Shown piece by piece: positions 4,032-6,524 of a stretch of DNA of 6,524 nt (its first letter is position 1; each line of letters starts with the position of its first letter). A program made the position numbers and the translations under genes. This DNA is from Calditenuis sp032249575 (GTDB taxonomy: Archaea > Thermoproteota > Nitrososphaeria_A > Caldarchaeales > Calditenuaceae), in assembly GCA_032249575.1 (NCBI GenBank), contig JAVVHL010000068.1, positions 1 through 6,524 on the forward strand, given 5' to 3'. Below the pieces are notes generated by a model, which saw only the letters and a list, made by a program, of their open reading frames with translations, searched no databases and had not been told where the DNA came from.

Positions 4032-4528
4032 TGGAAAGCCTGCAGATCCCCAAGCGGCTGATGCAGACGCTGCGGAGGAGGGCCGAGGAGCTCGGAGTCA
4101 CACCGGAGGAGCTCTTGATCGAGTTGATGGTCGATGCAGTTGATCCCGGGGAGCGGCCGCAGGCCTACATCGATGCGGCACGAGAAATGTTGGAGCAGGC
4201 AAAAAAGGAGCTCGGATCAGGAGACCTTAGACAGGCTTCAGAGAAGATATGGGGAGCGGCGGCTCTCGCAGTAAAGGCCCATGCATATGCCCGGGAGCGA
4301 CGACGTCTTGCGTCTCACGCAGAGCTCTGGCATCACAAGAGCATGATCGCAGAGGAGCTGGGGGAGTGGGTTGACGATGCGTGGAACGCAGCTAACGCGA
4401 TGCACATCAACTTCTACGAGGGATGGGCGGATGAGCGATCCGTCGAGCGGGCCTTAGGATGGGTTGAGAGGTTCGTTGATACCGTTCAACGCGCGATCGG
4501 CGAGCAGGAGCAACATCGACGTGCTTGA
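4031..4528 (+). CDS. PaREP1 family protein
   Basis: 165 residues. The family, first seen as a multi-copy group in Pyrobaculum, has no settled function. The first part (1-38, 'LQIPKRLMQTL' then 'ELGVTPEELLIELMVDAV') is the short helical region often found before the core. The core has Y-I-D-A-A-R-E-M-L (46-54), G-S-G-D-L-R-Q-A-S-E-K-I-W-G-A-A (62-77) and S-H-A-E-L-W (95-100), then F-Y-E-G-W and a final helix, all typical of PaREP1. I recall the family being grouped with HEPN-type helical domains; R91-x4-H96 resembles the HEPN RNase motif but its position is not proven equivalent. The frame is open back to 3566, but everything before 4031 is antisense to the coiled-coil gene or intergenic. GGAGG 7 nt upstream supports ATG4031; GTG4028 is an adjacent alternative. 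Arg codons are mainly CGN, unlike the neighbours, suggesting transfer. Confidence 0.8.
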   Translation: MESLQIPKRLMQTLRRRAEELGVTPEELLIELMVDAVDPGERPQAYIDAAREMLEQAKKELGSGDLRQASEKIWGAAALAVKAHAYARERRRLASHAELWHHKSMIAEELGEWVDDAWNAANAMHINFYEGWADERSVERALGWVERFVDTVQRAIGEQEQHRRA

Positions 4529-4553
4529 GCGCATCGGCAACGCTTCTGTATTG

Positions 4554-5798
4554 TCATCTGACGTACTTCGCCAGCCTGAAGTGCAGAAGGCCGAAGGCGA
4601 GCCTCCCTGCAGCTGAGAGGAGATAAACCGGTATCATGGCAGATGCGACGTCCTCGGAGCCTCCGGAGAGCGCTTCGACCAGGAGGCCGCCGATCATCGA
4701 GCCTGTGAAGCTCGATAGTCCCTGGAGGACGTTGGCCACCGCGATGTACGTTGCCCTCCCCTCGACCGGAACCACTGCCAGCAAATAGACGGTCCTAGCG
4801 GTGTTCACCAGCGGGTAGATGGTGCCTGTCATGACGTTGATCGCGACCAGCACCGGAACGTTGGGTACGAGGCCGTATGCGAGCGGAACGGCCGTGAAGG
4901 CGACCCTCGACAGCGCCTGAAGCTCCACGAACCTCAGGAGGCCCAGCTGAGCCCTAGTGACTGCGTACATCGCGGCCATCGAGGCCAGGTCGCTGACGAC
5001 GTTGAGGGCGGCAATAACAGCGAGGTCGAGCTTCGCAACCCTGGTCACAGTGATCGTGAAGAGCGGCCAGGCGATCGACATGAAGAGGATGTAGAGCGTG
5101 TTCAGGAGGAGGAACTGGAAATAAGGAGCGTTGGCGGCTATCTCGTTGACCATCGAGAGGGACGGCCATCTCTTGGCCACCCTCTGCTCCCTGAAGCCCA
5201 ACAGCACTAGCGCCGACGCGAGCTCCGCGACCATCGCCACAGCAAAGCCGACGAGGTACCCGTTCAGCCCCATCAAGTGGACCGCAGCGACCAACGAAGT
5301 AGCAAGAGCAGCTCCCACCGTGCTCCAACTGTTGATCCTTACCGTCTCCTTCGTCCTCTCATCAGGTTCCGTCACGTCTGCTATCAGGGCCGTGAAGGTC
5401 GGAAGCGTCATCGAGTAGAAGGCGAACTTGACAGCCATCAGCAGCACGAACGCACTGGGTGAGCTTGTCATGAGAGCGAAGGGCCATAAAGCCGCAGAAA
5501 GGAGACCACCGATTATGAGGAAGGGCACCCTCCTCCCGACCGCGTCGGAAAAAGATCCCCATATGAGCTGGGCAGCGTTCGTCGTGAGGTTCATAGTGGC
5601 GTGGAGGAAACCGATCTCCGTCGGCGTCGCGCCCAGTTGGGCCGCGTAGACCGCTATGAATGGCTGCGATGAGCCCATAGCCACCGAAGACGCGAGGGAG
5701 TTGGCGTAGAGGGCCTTCGTCCTTCTCAACCCGCCCTGCCCTTCTCTGACCTTCTCAAAACCCCAGCACTGGTCATCACTTACATTATCGCGGCACAC
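4554..5798 (-). CDS. Major facilitator superfamily transporter
   Basis: 414 residues, about 12 hydrophobic helices, the normal MFS size and layout for a cytoplasmic-membrane secondary transporter. Motif A is seen between helices 2 and 3 as G81-S-F-S-D-A-V-G-R-R90. The loop after helix 4 has A-D-V-T-E-P-D-E-R (140-148), and a central polar loop (about 202-222) divides the two halves. Substrate cannot be told; such proteins are often drug/proton antiporters or sugar exporters. GTG5798 has GGTGA 7 nt upstream (5806-5810), which is why I chose it. TTG5727-5729 (residue 24) is a real alternative: helix 1 begins only a few residues later, and an AT-rich box at 5780-5788 could drive a transcript that starts inside the longer version. 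The gene is divergent from the methyltransferase and convergent with PaREP1, 25 bp away. Confidence 0.88.
   Translation of the reverse strand: MCRDNVSDDQCWGFEKVREGQGGLRRTKALYANSLASSVAMGSSQPFIAVYAAQLGATPTEIGFLHATMNLTTNAAQLIWGSFSDAVGRRVPFLIIGGLLSAALWPFALMTSSPSAFVLLMAVKFAFYSMTLPTFTALIADVTEPDERTKETVRINSWSTVGAALATSLVAAVHLMGLNGYLVGFAVAMVAELASALVLLGFREQRVAKRWPSLSMVNEIAANAPYFQFLLLNTLYILFMSIAWPLFTITVTRVAKLDLAVIAALNVVSDLASMAAMYAVTRAQLGLLRFVELQALSRVAFTAVPLAYGLVPNVPVLVAINVMTGTIYPLVNTARTVYLLAVVPVEGRATYIAVANVLQGLSSFTGSMIGGLLVEALSGGSEDVASAMIPVYLLSAAGRLAFGLLHFRLAKYVR
5780..5788 (+). promoter_or_regulatory. Weak TATA-like box of the methyltransferase gene
   Basis: TTACATTAT is the only AT-rich island before ATG5813, centred about 29 bp upstream. 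It would give a nearly leaderless transcript, consistent with the absence of a ribosome binding site before that ATG. Read leftward it could also serve a shorter MFS transcript starting near 5757. Confidence 0.35.
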
Positions 5799-5805
5799 CG
5801 CTTCT

Positions 5806-5810
5806 TCACC
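5806..5810 (-). promoter_or_regulatory. Ribosome binding site of the MFS gene
   Basis: GGTGA on the minus strand, 7 nt before GTG5798 and only 2 bp from the ATG of the divergent methyltransferase. It supports the longer MFS start. The matching promoter would have to lie inside the methyltransferase coding sequence, where I see no TATA-like box. Confidence 0.45.
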
Positions 5811-5812
5811 GG

Positions 5813-6508
5813 ATGTCAGGTCTCGGAGCTGACTGGGGAAGGGTCGAGGAGGCGCTCGCGGAGATCAGCGGATCCTATGACCGGATCAACCGGTTCGTCT
5901 CGCTCGGCTTCGACCTGAGGCTGCGGGAGAGGGCGCTCAGTCTCGTTGGTTGCGACGTCAACGGAAGGGCCCTCGATGCGGGGAGCGGTCCCGGCACCTT
6001 CTCGCACCTCGCGCTCAGGAGGTGGCGGAGGATTGACGTGATCGCCATGGAACCTCTGGACGTGATGGCCTCGCTCTCGAAGCGGAGGATCAAATCGGAG
6101 AGGTTCGACGTCGTCAGGGGAGTCTTCGAGCACATGCCCTTCAGGTCTGGCACGTTCGATCTGGTCTTGACCGGTTTCTCGATAAGGGATGCCATCGATT
6201 TCAGGGCCGCGCTCTCTGAGATCTGGAGGGTGATCAGGCAGGGCGGGAGATACGTGATCTGCGACATCGCGAAGCCCGATCGACCTCCTTTTAGGTTCGT
6301 CGTCTCGGCGTACTGGTTCCTGATCGCTCCTATCCTCGGCTTCCTTGCTGCAGGTCGGAGAGGGTTGAGGGTCTGGGACATCTACAGGACTTACAGGAGG
6401 TGGCCCGTGAAACGGAAGCTCATCGGGATGCTGCTCGAGTTCTTCGCGGTCGAGCGGAGCGAGGTGGCGATGCTGGGCGGTGCGTTGATCGCATCGTTCA
6501 GGAGATGA
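5813..6508 (+). CDS. UbiE/MenG-like class I SAM-dependent methyltransferase
   Basis: 231 residues. SAM-binding motif I is L-D-A-G-S-G-P-G-T-F-S (54-64), with the acidic residue of the second strand at E80. The UbiE/MenG pattern is clear: Y22-D-R-I-N-R-F-V-S-L-G-F-D (22-34) at the N-terminus, then F115-D-L-V-L-T-G-F-S-I-R-D-A-I-D (115-129), E136-x2-R-V-I-R-Q-G-G-R-Y (136-147), and a C-terminal Y167-W-F-L-I-A-P-I-L-G with Y-R-T-Y following. These enzymes add the C-methyl group to the quinone ring late in menaquinone or ubiquinone synthesis, so an archaeal menaquinone step is the best guess, but no other quinone gene is in view and the substrate is unproven. No ribosome binding site precedes ATG5813; a TATA-like box about 29 bp upstream suggests a near-leaderless message. 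Start codons of this gene and the MFS gene are 14 bp apart. Confidence 0.85.
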   Translation: MSGLGADWGRVEEALAEISGSYDRINRFVSLGFDLRLRERALSLVGCDVNGRALDAGSGPGTFSHLALRRWRRIDVIAMEPLDVMASLSKRRIKSERFDVVRGVFEHMPFRSGTFDLVLTGFSIRDAIDFRAALSEIWRVIRQGGRYVICDIAKPDRPPFRFVVSAYWFLIAPILGFLAAGRRGLRVWDIYRTYRRWPVKRKLIGMLLEFFAVERSEVAMLGGALIASFRR

Positions 6509-6520
6509 CTTTCGTTCTTT
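6509..6520 (+). terminator. Possible T-rich terminator after the methyltransferase
   Basis: CTTTCGTTCTTT follows the TGA stop directly. Archaeal RNA polymerase often terminates at short T-runs without a hairpin, and such tracts are rare in this GC-rich window. The window ends 4 bases later, so the tract may continue. Confidence 0.3.
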
Positions 6521-6524
6521 GAAC

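Noticed and set aside
4529..4553. Terminator between the convergent PaREP1 and MFS genes
   Set aside because: The 25-bp gap has only short T pairs and no convincing T-run or hairpin.

Overview
The window looks like chromosomal DNA from a thermophilic archaeon, probably of the Thermoproteota/Korarchaeota type. It is GC-rich, and Arg is mostly encoded by AGG. It carries the archaeal/eukaryotic ribosomal proteins S6e and S24e, a fused-domain Sua5, a RibL-type FAD synthase and a PaREP1 protein. Archaeal TATA-like boxes lie about 23-30 bp upstream of several starts, and GGTGA/GGAGG ribosome binding sites precede others, including GTG and TTG starts. The lineage is inferred from this gene mix; the species cannot be named from the sequence alone.

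Layout. Bases 42-1282 hold a rightward core-metabolism and translation group: a RibL-like nucleotidyltransferase, then S6e and S24e overlapping by one base. S24e converges, with only 3 bp between, on a leftward Sua5 gene for the tRNA t6A modification. Sua5 has its own TATA box and appears leaderless; its true start is about 130 bp inside the longest open frame. Upstream of it on the same strand is a small UspA-like protein. Bases 2904-3114 are non-coding and contain a short palindrome.

Bases 3115-4528 look accessory. A leftward coiled-coil protein with a C-terminal PD-(D/E)XK-like domain has a nearly exact 21-bp in-frame repeat. It is divergent from a rightward PaREP1-family protein whose Arg codon use (mostly CGN) differs sharply from its neighbours (mostly AGG), which suggests transfer. 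The 184-bp region between them holds a 7+7 bp inverted repeat around the leftward TATA box and a compact set of competing inverted repeats over the PaREP1 ribosome binding site and start.

Bases 4554-5798 encode a leftward MFS transporter. It is divergent from a rightward UbiE/MenG-like methyltransferase (5813-6508), and only 14 bp separate the two start codons, so their control signals overlap.

I see no rRNA, tRNA, CRISPR array, IS element or origin. The most system-like element is the divergent nuclease-like/PaREP1 pair. The sequence makes it worth testing but does not prove that it is a functional unit.
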